Source of the DNA: Musa acuminata AAA Group
Taxonomy: Eukaryota; Streptophyta; Magnoliopsida; Zingiberales; Musaceae
Direction of reading: 5' to 3'
Assembly: GCF_036884655.1 (NCBI RefSeq)
Contig: NC_088354.1
Span: forward strand, 18,033,501 to 18,097,500
Length of the DNA: 64,000 nucleotides
The notes below the pieces were generated by a model. It had not been told where the DNA came from and made no database searches. It worked only from the letters and a program-made list of their open reading frames with translations. This document shows, one piece after another, positions 33,376 through 42,594 of the stretch (positions are counted from its first letter, which is position 1; each line of letters starts with the position of its first letter). Made by a program: the position numbers and the translations under genes.

Positions 33376-33850
33376 AACTACTGCTATTTAGAAGAATAGT
33401 GATGAGCAAGAGTAAATGAATCAAAAACAGAATTTAAGGGCTTCTTAGATAATACCTTAGTGAGATCTTCAAGGGAGGGAAGGATTGTTGATGTTTTGCT
33501 CCGAAATGAGGAGTATTTGGGATGCTATGAGGGGAGAAATGGGGATGGAGGAGCTTTAGAAGAGTAAAGAGGGGAAGGGAGTGAGTTGGGGTCGGTTTCA
33601 CCGCCGGCCCTAGCTTGGGTTAAAAAGGGGCTGAGTTGCGGGCGGTTGCACCTCTGGCTGGGGCGGTGCAACTGCTTGCAACACGTGACAGCCGGAGGTG
33701 CTACCTCCAGCTGGGGCGGTGTCACCGCCTGCAGGCGGTGAGCACTTGTTCTGACCGTAGTATGATCTAATTTGAGAGTTTTTGACTTGAGAAGAATTTT
33801 CATTCAGAGCAATCAACTTTACTTACGTAATTACGTAAGAGTTTTCATTT
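33376..33850 (-). promoter_or_regulatory. Promoter-like region upstream of the S2 foreign ORF
   Basis: Reading the - strand toward the ATG: an exact 18-bp palindrome CTTACGTAATTACGTAAG (33822-33839) with two ACGT cores; GGCGGTG/CACCGCC palindrome copies (33605-33745) like those in the U3 of the LTRs; a TATA-like CTTTTTAACCC near 33620; a pyrimidine-rich leader (CCTCCATCCCCATTTCTCCC); an AG|GTATTATC donor-like site near 33457; and T-rich sequence before the ATG. The order matches a promoter with a leader intron, so the ORF may be transcribed on its own. Confidence 0.45.
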
Positions 33851-34183
33851 TAAGATAAGAACTTTTGCACGATCAAGATAGATCTTTTGACGTGCATACT
33901 CTCAATGTCGTACACATGTTTGTGACAGTTTGTTCAAGTTGGTAAGCCTTGCAAGTTCATGACAAACTTAGTCAGTTCATGATATAGAGTTGGATTCGAA
34001 AGTTATGAACGGATGAAATCGATGGGTTCGAAAATCCAGAGGATATGAGAATTGAGAATCATGGGTTTCCAATTATGAGAAATCAAATAGGATTGTATCT
34101 AAATCGCATTTATGATTTTAAATTTCTAATCTTCATCTGTTATTTAGACTAGAGAGCATCGCGAGTTCTTTTTGGATCTTGGG

Positions 34184-35833
34184 TCATGAAAATCGAGAAT
34201 CCAAGGAGCAGGATGTTATTTCTTGCTCCAGCTTATAATTTTTTATGTCTTTATAGGACAGGATGATTTTTAGGTACCCATTTGCTTTTGGGTACCTCAA
34301 AATAGATCTACATTGTTTATCATGTTGCATAGAATTTATCATGGTTCCTTTAGGAACCCAAATTAATTTGTTCGGACTAATTTTCTTGAATGGACAATAA
34401 TGCGTTTTGTGTCCATGTTTGCAACAAAAGTTGCATTTGCTTTGGTGTCGAACATGTAAGATGGGGCCTTTTATGAAGGTGGTTGGATTTTGGTAAGGAC
34501 TTCTCACAAATCCGATTCCACTTCTTTTGGGAACATGACCCTTGTTTGCAAGGATCATGTTCAATGACTTGCTACCAACCTCGAATTTCTTCAAGGTGTC
34601 CTTAAGTAGCAAGTTTTCCTTTTGGAGAGTTTCTAAATCATGACATTTTATGCATGAGCCTAAACTATCATGATATTCAGCTTTTAACTTATCAAAATTA
34701 CAAGTAAGATTGTCATGCTCCTTTTTTAGCAATTTGTATTTTCTACTAATAATCTTATATTCATCAAATAAGTCATGGAAGGCATTTAATAATTCATCAA
34801 ATGATAAATCTGCATCTATTAAATTCGTTACCTCTTCTCCGATGGCCATTAAGGCGTAGTGAGCAACTTGCTCGGTGTTGGACTCCTCTTCTTCGGACGC
34901 GCTCGAGTCATCCCACGTTGCTTTGAGCGTCTTCTTCTTTGATGTTCTCTTTTTGGCTTGGGGACAATCACTCTTGTAGTGTCCCGGCTTTTTGCACTCA
35001 TAGCAAATAACTTGGTCCTTCTTGGGTTCAAGTTTATTTTTTGCGCCATTCTTAAACTTGTTTCTTTTAATGAATTTTTTAAATTTTCTTATTAGAAGTG
35101 CCAAGTCATCGTCACAGTCCTCATCACTTGAGTTTTCTCTCAAGTGGTCTTCTGAAGTTCTAAGTGTCATATCCTTCCTGTTCTTTGGAAGGATGTCTTC
35201 TTGCTCTTCATTAGCTTTGCAAGTCATCTCGTAGGTCATTAATGACTCGATAAGTTCTTCAAGAGGGAAGTTGCTTAAATCTTTCGCCTCTTGAATAGCA
35301 GTGACTTTAGGATCCCAACTCTTAGGAAGGGATCTTAGAATCTTATTTACGAGCCCAAAATCCGAAAAACTTTTTTCGAGTCCTTTTAGACCGTTGACGA
35401 CATCCGTGAAACGGGTAAACATGTCGCCAATGGTCTCACTCGATTTCATCCGGAAAAGTTCGAAAGAATGTAACAAAAGATTGATTTTTGACTCTTTCAC
35501 TCTACTTGTGCCTTCGTGAGTCACTTCGAGTGTGTGCCAAATATCAAATGCGGTTTCACAAGTCGAAACACGGTTAAATTCGTTTTTATCAAGTGCACAA
35601 AATAAGGCATTCATAGCCTTTGCATTAAGAGCGAAAGCCTTCTTCTCCAATTCATTCCAATCGATCATTGGAAGAGAAGACTTCGAAAATCCATTTTCGA
35701 TAAGATTCCAAAGTTCAAAATCCATAGAAATAAGAAAGATCCTCATTCGGGTCTTCCAATAGGTGCAGTCCGTCCCATTGAACATGGGTGGACGTGTAAT
35801 AGAATGGCCCTCTTGGTTTCCAGCGTATGCCAT
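34184..35833 (-). CDS. S2 gag, intact, two zinc knuckles
   Basis: A 549-codon frame starting MAYAGNQEGHSI at 35833. It encodes a copia-type capsid/nucleocapsid protein that would package the element's RNA. The N-terminal capsid part carries NGTDCTYWKTRMRIF and DIWHTLEVTHEGTSRVKES. The first zinc knuckle, CYECKKPGHYKSDC, is at about residues 275-290 and a second, CNFCCKHGHKTHYC, at about 468-481; both keep C-x2-C-x4-H-x4-C. Between them are acidic (SSASEEEESNTEQ) and coiled-coil-prone stretches. The last 25-30 residues differ from the other gags because the frame runs into the replacement segment. It is the only gag here that keeps both knuckles and has no break, which suggests recent activity or retained function. 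Confidence 0.9.
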   Translation of the reverse strand: MAYAGNQEGHSITRPPMFNGTDCTYWKTRMRIFLISMDFELWNLIENGFSKSSLPMIDWNELEKKAFALNAKAMNALFCALDKNEFNRVSTCETAFDIWHTLEVTHEGTSRVKESKINLLLHSFELFRMKSSETIGDMFTRFTDVVNGLKGLEKSFSDFGLVNKILRSLPKSWDPKVTAIQEAKDLSNFPLEELIESLMTYEMTCKANEEQEDILPKNRKDMTLRTSEDHLRENSSDEDCDDDLALLIRKFKKFIKRNKFKNGAKNKLEPKKDQVICYECKKPGHYKSDCPQAKKRTSKKKTLKATWDDSSASEEEESNTEQVAHYALMAIGEEVTNLIDADLSFDELLNAFHDLFDEYKIISRKYKLLKKEHDNLTCNFDKLKAEYHDSLGSCIKCHDLETLQKENLLLKDTLKKFEVGSKSLNMILANKGHVPKRSGIGFVRSPYQNPTTFIKGPILHVRHQSKCNFCCKHGHKTHYCPFKKISPNKLIWVPKGTMINSMQHDKQCRSILRYPKANGYLKIILSYKDIKNYKLEQEITSCSLDSRFS

Positions 35834-35868
35834 CTCTCTTGGGTTTTAATCCGTTAGAGACTTAACCC

Positions 35869-35882
35869 CGCTCTGATACCAA
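35869..35882 (-). promoter_or_regulatory. Primer binding site of S2
   Basis: The - strand reads TGGTATCAGAGCGG one base after the 5' LTR. The match to the initiator tRNA-Met end is intact over the usual 12 bases, in contrast to the decayed PBS of S1. Confidence 0.8.
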
Positions 35883-35883
35883 T

Positions 35884-37658
35884 TGTTAGGATCAAGAGCA
35901 CTAAGAGGGGGAGGCGGGGGGGGTGAATTAGTGCAGCAGAAAACCTTCTGCGATTAAAATCGAAAACTGCGTTCGTTCGATAGAAGTGATTTTGGTAAGA
36001 AAGTTGATTCGTAAATCACTTCAACTTTTGACTAGGAGAGATGCAGCAAAGATATGAACGCAGTTTGCAGTTATGATGGAAATCAGAATATAAGCGTAAA
36101 CTGAAGTACGACGTTCATACAATAATAGTGATTTCGGTATAAAAGCTGATTCGTAAACCACTTTAACTTGAGATAAGGCGAGATGTAGTTAAAGCAAAAA
36201 TATAAAGGCAGTTTGCAGTTATAATGGAAATCATAACGTAAGAGCAAACTGAAGTATGACGTTCATACGATAAAACTGATTTGCGTCTTAAACCCCGATT
36301 CGGAAAGCACTAAAATTTGAAACACGTTCGTAAAAACACAGAAGGCAGTAAGCTATTGAGGAGGTTTGCAGTAAAGATAAGATGTTCAAAGTAAATACAA
36401 ACCGAGATTTAGAGTGGTTCGGTCAATCTTGACCTACTCCACTTTTGGCCTCCTCCACCGACGAGGTCACCGACGTCAACTAGAGGCCTTCCTTCAATAG
36501 GCGATGGCCAACCACCCTTTTACAGTTTCACTCCTTTTGACGGGCTTAGGAGACAACCCTTACAGAATTTTCTCTCCTCTCTTTACAACTCAGAACTTGG
36601 AAGAAAAGAGGGAGAAGAACTTTTGGCCTTTACAACAATTTTGAGCTCTAAGAATCACAGAAAAAGATCAAGATTTCGATGTAAGTTCATGCCCTTTCAG
36701 TGCTGAATGGGTGGGGTATTTATAGGCCCCAACCTAGTTCAAATTTGGAGCTCAAAACCGTCAATTCCCGGAATTCCGGAATCAGGCGGTTGCACCTCCT
36801 GACTGAGGTGGTTGCACCACCTGGCAGAGCTCGAAGACTGAGCCTCTAGGTAGTGCTACCTCATGTTAGGGGCGGTTGCACCTCCTGCCAGAGCTCGAAG
36901 ACCGAGCTCAGGCGGTTGCACCTCCTGACTGAGGCGGTTGCACCGCCTGGCAGAGCTCGAAGACCGAGCTCAGGCGGTGCCACCTCCTGTTAGGGGAGGT
37001 TGCACCGCCCAGTCTCGCTCGGAGACTAAGCCCAGGCGGTGCCACCGCCTAGCTGGAGCGGTTGCACCTCCCAGTCTCGCTCGAAGACTGAGCCCAGGCG
37101 GTGCAACCTCCTGCCTTGGGCGGTTCAATCGCCTGGCAGAAATCAGGGTCCGAATAGGTTGATCCATTCGGCCCAATTTGGGTTTTTCAGGGGCCCAATT
37201 GCCCCAAGATTAAGTTAATGGGATCACCTCTAATTTCCAACTTAATCATTGTGCTAACTACGATATTCCCTAAGACATTTACTGCAACTTGCTCCGGTGC
37301 GTCAATCGCTTCTTCCGGCGAGCTTCTGGCGAACTTCCGTCGATCATCCGATAAACCCTCGGTGATGCTCCTGCGGACTTCCAGCAAACTCCTGGACTTG
37401 CGACGATTCACTTGGCGAGTTCCGATGAGCTTCTTTGGTAAGCTTATGGACTTCTCGGATTTGTTCCTGCAGAACCTCCGACGATTGTCCGAACTTCCGT
37501 CGAACTCTCGAACTCCCAACGTGATCATTGTCTTGACTCCGGCGTAACTCCTGCTGCATGTCTTACTTTCATCGTAGTTAATCCTGCACACGTATCTCAA
37601 CATATAGATTAGATAACAAATAACAATTGACTTCATCATCAAAATCCGAGATTCAACA
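35884..37658 (-). repeat. 5' LTR of S2
   Basis: Starts TGTTAGGATCAAGAGCAC and parallels the other S2 LTR throughout. The G run here is shorter and interrupted (GGGGGAGGCGGGGGGGG, 35907-35923). The palindrome series lies at 36780-37140 and the TATA box near 36718. Confidence 0.9.
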
Positions 37659-37663
37659 CTTCC

Positions 37664-38600
37664 TTGTCGGACTCCCCTCTTCGTCTGTTGTACAATCGTC
37701 CGTTGTATGACGTGTGACTCCTTCGCTGCTAGCGTAGCCGCTGCCCTGACCACACCCGGTGTCACCATCAGGTGCGGCTACAACAATGAGGGCCTATTTT
37801 GGTACGGTTGGCTACTCGCCCTCGGTAGTGGATCCCTCTCCAGCCCCTGCTCGTTCCTTCCCTCTTCTCCTCCATGCGACCTTCTTCTTCATCGGCACCG
37901 CCTGCACCGACCTCAGGCTCGGGTTGTTCGCTGTCGTAGCATCATCTTCATCAGGCTGTGATCTGCATCAATCGCAGCCCATTGCCTCGCTGTCAATTGT
38001 CGATCCTCAGCTCCTGCTATGAGCTAATCACTGTAGATTTCTCTACCAAATCGCTGTAGATTCCTTCTCTATTGCAGCATTGCTGCAGCTACCTCCTCTA
38101 CTGTAGCATCGTTGCAGCTACCTCATCTACTGTAGCATCGCTGTAGCTACCTCCTCTACTGCAGCTTCCTCCTCTGCTGCACCTCAACTGCAGCTTCCTC
38201 CTCTGCTGTAGCTACCTCCTCTACTGCAGCTTTCGCAGCAGCTACAGCTTTCACAGCAACCGTAGCTGCAACAGTTGTAGCTACCGCTATCGCAGTTGCA
38301 ACAACAGTAGTGATCTGCTCTTGCCTTACACACAAAGCCTCTCGCTCGTAAATTGTTTGCTTTGCATCGATCCAAGATTGGTATCCTTAATAGGAGCACA
38401 ATCTTGTGGGGATATGATAGCAGATAAGATTTTCCTAACTATATGAGTAAATTTTTCGATTTTAATAAGATTTTCCTAATTGTATGAGAAAATCTCTCTA
38501 TTGGAAAATACTTCCTCTTAATCTGTATAAATAGGGAGAGAAAAACTTCAATTTAAAACATCTTCTTTAATATTTTTTTTTTCTTCTATTCTTTCTAACA
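37664..38600 (+). mobile_element. Pol-deleted derivative of the C1 copia family
   Basis: Reading + : a C-rich leader-like part with CTACTGTAGCATCG...GCAGCTACCTC repeats (about 29-bp period at 38090-38190), similar in texture to the C1 leader; then a short piece matching the C1 pol end (CTCTCGCTCGTAAATTG, CATCGATCCAAGATTGG); then a PPT-like CTTGTGGGGATA; then an LTR. Everything between leader and RNaseH end is missing. The 5' LTR was not found: the sequence begins at the right target duplication of S2, and the 20 bp left of S2 (28932-28951) resemble its start. It is probably a truncated, non-autonomous copy. Confidence 0.6.
38415..38600 (+). repeat. 3' LTR of the C1-family derivative
   Basis: It starts TGATAGCAGATAAGATTTTC and ends TTTCTAACA, with CTGTATAAATAGG as TATA. 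This is the same family as the LTRs at 4842-4993 and 10205-10378, but on the + strand and more diverged. Confidence 0.85.
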
Positions 38601-39355
38601 CATTTAACGGTGCATGTTGCTTTCTTTATTACCATTTGAAGAATGGACTTCCCTATTTGTTGCTTTTCAGTTTTACGTGTGTGCCATTGACTTTGTATCA
38701 AGATGATTGGTTGGTCCTGTGGCATGAAAATGGAAATGAACATTTTATTGCAACTTTGTTTTCTCAAGGATATATTGCTCTGTTATATTTTTCGTTATTG
38801 AAAATGTCATGTTTTATTACTATATGAAACTTTACTGCGATCAACATGCAGCTACATTATTCGGTTCTGCACCTGTTATTAGCCAAAATGATGCTTAATA
38901 CTCTTGAGACAGCAGACAGCATGATGTTGTAGTTCAGCAAGCTTTAATGCTAATAATTCAGTAACAATTCAAGGATAAACAAAGACTTTTTCCTCTTGAG
39001 GTGTATGATCTTTTTTTACTTTAATGCTAATAATTCAGTAAGCTCGTGAAAATCCTGCTAGACACTCAAATTTAATCCTGACAGTCCATTGTTTGATTAG
39101 TGAATTGTCTATTATGTTCTCCGAGAAGTGTGTTGTATTTATGTAATTATAAGTTATTAAAGAAGTCCATCTTTAAGGACTTCCAACTGAATCGAAACAC
39201 AAAATTAATCTACAACTACATAGAAGCTGGGAGAAGATTAGGCTTGTATGGCCTGGTTTTGTAAACTGTTGTCAGAACAGTTAGTGCATAGTTTAGCATT
39301 AAAAAAATGTCAACTATATACCCTCTAGCTCATCGTATTTACAGCTCTGCAATCA
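38601..39355 (+). other. Host sequence, possibly intronic
   Basis: A+T-rich, with no recognised gene. The next interval carries coding-like text in the same direction, so this may be intron or upstream sequence of that broken gene. Confidence 0.4.
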
Positions 39356-40069
39356 TTTCTTGATTGGATTTCCATATAACTGGGATCATTATGCTGATGA
39401 ATATTCTAATAAGAGATCAACTTCAATCTCTCCTGGAAAGTTGCCTTCTCTTGATGAAGCATCCAAATATTCAACTGACAATACAGCTTCTACATTTCCA
39501 GTTCTTACGGATGAGTTTCCTATATGTAGGGTCTTAAATTTTTTTGACTTCTGACGGAGACAATTTGACAACAAACTTCAGTGATCATGTGAAAAAGTTC
39601 TGCATGAGTGCTTCAGCGGAATCTGAAATGCACAAGTCTTCATAATTTCTGATGGGTAAGCATGATATGGACAAAAATGATGAAAATATTGTTGGATGTG
39701 CTAGTCCAGTTGAACATCATGCTTGTTCTAAACAAGTTGAGTATTCTAGAAAAATCTTGAATGAAGGTAATATTAAAGGAGAATAGAAGATAGAAAAATA
39801 ACTGAAGAAGATATTTCCATTGAAACTATTTTTTCTCTATTTATATATTTATATAGGTTAAGGAAGGATTCCTTAAACATCTTCAAACAGGAGATGGTAG
39901 ATATGCAGAAGAAAACATCTTCAACCAACTCAAGGAAAATGGAGACATGAAGTAATTTGTTTTCCTTCATTTGGGGTCGACAACGATAGTACTAATCATT
40001 TGCAAGATTCTGTTGATGGGAAGATAGATGCTGAAGGGTGTGATAACATAGTGGATGAGACGTAGTAGT

Positions 40070-41599
40070 TGTTGAATCTCGTATTTTGATGATAAAACCA
40101 CTTGATATGTGTTTATAATTTAAACTGCATTTTGAGTGATGCAGGTCTACTCGATCAGGATTAGACAGTTAACGCAGGAGGAATTGACGTTGCGCCGGAA
40201 GAGATCACGTCAGGATATTGGATGGCTGAACGCTTCGGACGTCGGGCATCGGGCCAAGGAGAGCGAAATTGTGCCAAGGATATCGGGGTTGCGGAGGTCA
40301 ACCGCCGATTGGGCAACAAGCCGCAAGAGAGGACGATGCACCGAAGAATCGGATGAAGCGCCAACCAATGACGTGCCGGGCAATAGAATGTCAATTCGCG
40401 TTGTAATAATTGTCTAGATCGGAGTTGAGTTTTGGTTTGTGTGTACAGGATTAACTACGATAACGATGAAGACATAAAGTGAAACAAAATGTCGGAGTCA
40501 AGCGCGAAGGATTCGTTGGGAGTTCGAGAGTTCGACGGAAGTCCGAAGGTTCGTCGGGAATGCTGTCGGAACTAGCCGAGAATGAGTAGGGAGCTTGCCG
40601 AAGGGTTTTTCGGAAGCTCGCCGGAAGGTTCGTTGGAAGTTCGCGGAGCTCACCGAGAAAGATCGGAGCTTGCCGAAGAAGCTCGTTAGAACTCGCTAAG
40701 ATCAAATCATGAAGTCTAGGAGCTTGCCGGGAGTCCGCAGAATGGTTTCCGAGAGTTTATCGGAAGACCGTCGGAAGTTCCCCGGAAGCTCGCCTGAAGA
40801 AGTCTTGACTTACGGACTTTGTAATAGCTTAGAAAATGCCTTTAAATTCATAGTTAGCACGTTAATTAGGGTTAGGATTAGGTGTTAATCCTATAACCCA
40901 AGTAGGGGCCAATTGGGCCCGAGTTCGGACTGGTTTGGGCCAAGTTTGGAGCCCAACCAGTGAGCTGAATTGGCCTAGGCGGTGGCACCGCCTAGACTGG
41001 GCGGTGGCACCACCAGTCCACTGTCTGTCGGACACTGACAGGCGGTGGCACCGCCGGCCTCGGAAACCAAAGAGAATTCAAATTTTGGAGCCCAAATTTG
41101 AATCCTCTTGAGGCCTATAAATACCCCTCATTTCTCAGGAGAGAATACAACCTTTTGAGAAGCTAGAAGTTGAGAAAAGCCTTAGGAAAAGTCTTGTTTT
41201 CAATAGCTTGAGTGTTCACCTCCTTTCTATTCATTGAAATCTTTGTAAAAGGGTGAACCACTTGTAAGAGGTTGTAAGAGGGCCTAGTAAAGGAAGATCG
41301 TTAGTGGATGCCGGTGGCCTCGACGGAAGAGGAATCGGAGGAGTGGATGTAGGTCACGATTGATCGAACCACTATAAACTACCATCTTCTCTGGTTTGCA
41401 TTTACTTCCTGCTATTACCTTACTGCAAACCTCTTCATTAGCTTACTGCCTTCAAGTTAAAACGTAATCAAAACGGTTTCAAACGAAACGCTGCTTTTAT
41501 CGTACGAAGTTTCCAAAAGTGTTTAAATCATCAAAAGTTTATTGTACTTTACCGCTGCACTAATTCACCCCCCCTCTTAGTGCCGCTCCGATCCCAACA
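40070..41599 (+). repeat. 5' LTR of S3
   Basis: TGTTGAATCTCGTATTTTG to GATCCCAACA. GGCGGTGGCACCGCC palindromes lie at 40975-41060 and a TATA box (CCTATAAATACCCC) follows near 41106. GTTCGTCGGAA-type words repeat at 40500-40790. Confidence 0.9.
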
Positions 41600-41649
41600 A
41601 TTGGTATCAGAGCCATGTTTTTCTACCTTGGTTTAACACCCAAATAGAA

Positions 41650-42594
41650 ATGGCTCTTTACGGCTTTCAAGAGGGTCACTCTCTCATTTGTCCTCCCTTT
41701 TTCAATGGGACGGACTACACTTATTGGAAAACTCGAATGAGAGTTTTCTTACTTTCTTTGGATTTGAATTTATGGCACATAGTCGAAAATGGATTTGAAA
41801 TGTCTTCTCTTCCAATGAACCATTGGAATGATTTGGAGAAGAAGATGTTTTCTTTAAACGCAAAGGCTATGAATGCCTTATTTTGCGCTTTGGACAAAAA
41901 TGAGTTCAATCGGGTTTCTTTGTGCGAAATGGCTTTTGACATATGGCACACTCTTGAAATCACACACGAAGGCACTTCTAGAGTCAAAGATTCGAAAATC
42001 AACATTTTAATGCATGATTTCGAGCTTTTTCGAATGAAGCCGAGCGAAACCATTGTTGACATGTACACCCGTTTTACGGATGTCGTCAATGGTTTACAAG
42101 CTCTTGGCAAATGTTTCTCAAATTTTGAACTTGTTAGTAAAGTTTTACGATCACTTTCTAAAGCTTGGGAATCAAAAGTAACGGCAATACAAGAAACAAA
42201 AGATTTAAATATTTTTCCACTTGAAGAACTTATCGGCTCATTGATGACATATGAAATGGTGCGCAATGCATATGATGAACACAATGAACACTTGAACCAC
42301 CTTCCAAAGAATAGGAAGGATTTGGAACTCTGGACAAATGAATACCACTTGAGCGATGACTCAAGTGATGAGGACAATGATGAACTTGAACTTCGAACAC
42401 TAACTCTTAATAAGTTCATTAAACAAAAATCTAAAATAAACAATGAACTTGAACGGAGGAAGAGGCCAAAGAAGAGGAAGGCAACTAAGGATGAATCAAA
42501 AACTTCCAAAGGTGAAACGGCGAATTGGGCTTTGATGGGCTTCAACTACAAGGTAAGTAACTCAACTCTCTTGAATTATTTTGAAATTACTTGA
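41650..42594 (+). CDS. S3 gag without zinc knuckle
   Basis: A 314-codon open frame starting MALYGFQEGHSLICPPFFNG, with the same capsid-type domain as the S2 gag (DYTYWKTRMRVF, DIWHTLEITHEGTSRVKDS, PSETIVDMYTRFTDVVNGL). After the acidic DDSSDEDNDELELR stretch it has a basic tail (RRKRPKKRKATKDES) and ends YFEIT. The CCHC knuckle seen at the matching place in the S1, S2 and S5 gags is absent. RNA binding, if any, would rest on the basic tail. There are no stops or frameshifts. Confidence 0.85.
   Translation: MALYGFQEGHSLICPPFFNGTDYTYWKTRMRVFLLSLDLNLWHIVENGFEMSSLPMNHWNDLEKKMFSLNAKAMNALFCALDKNEFNRVSLCEMAFDIWHTLEITHEGTSRVKDSKINILMHDFELFRMKPSETIVDMYTRFTDVVNGLQALGKCFSNFELVSKVLRSLSKAWESKVTAIQETKDLNIFPLEELIGSLMTYEMVRNAYDEHNEHLNHLPKNRKDLELWTNEYHLSDDSSDEDNDELELRTLTLNKFIKQKSKINNELERRKRPKKRKATKDESKTSKGETANWALMGFNYKVSNSTLLNYFEIT

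Larger units (their letters stand above)
28957..37658 (-). mobile_element. Non-autonomous sirevirus-like element S2 with gag plus a foreign ORF
   Basis: A complete - strand element: LTRs at 28957-30739 and 35884-37658 (about 1.78 kb each), flanked by the exact duplication CTTCC (28952-28956 and 37659-37663). The PBS next to the 5' LTR is intact (TGGTATCAGAGCG). A PPT-like AAAAAGGGGGAGA stands next to the 3' LTR. Gag is open from end to end, but protease, integrase, RT and most of RNaseH are missing. In their place, between about 32010 and 34230, lies unrelated sequence with a 369-codon ORF in the same orientation. A short RNaseH remnant at 31910-32010 shows where the deletion ended. It could move only with enzymes from relatives. 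Confidence 0.9.

Noticed and set aside
41721..42545. 274-codon - strand frame opposite the S3 gag
   Set aside because: It is the antisense shadow of the gag coding sequence, rich in Ser, Phe and Lys, and has no protein motif.
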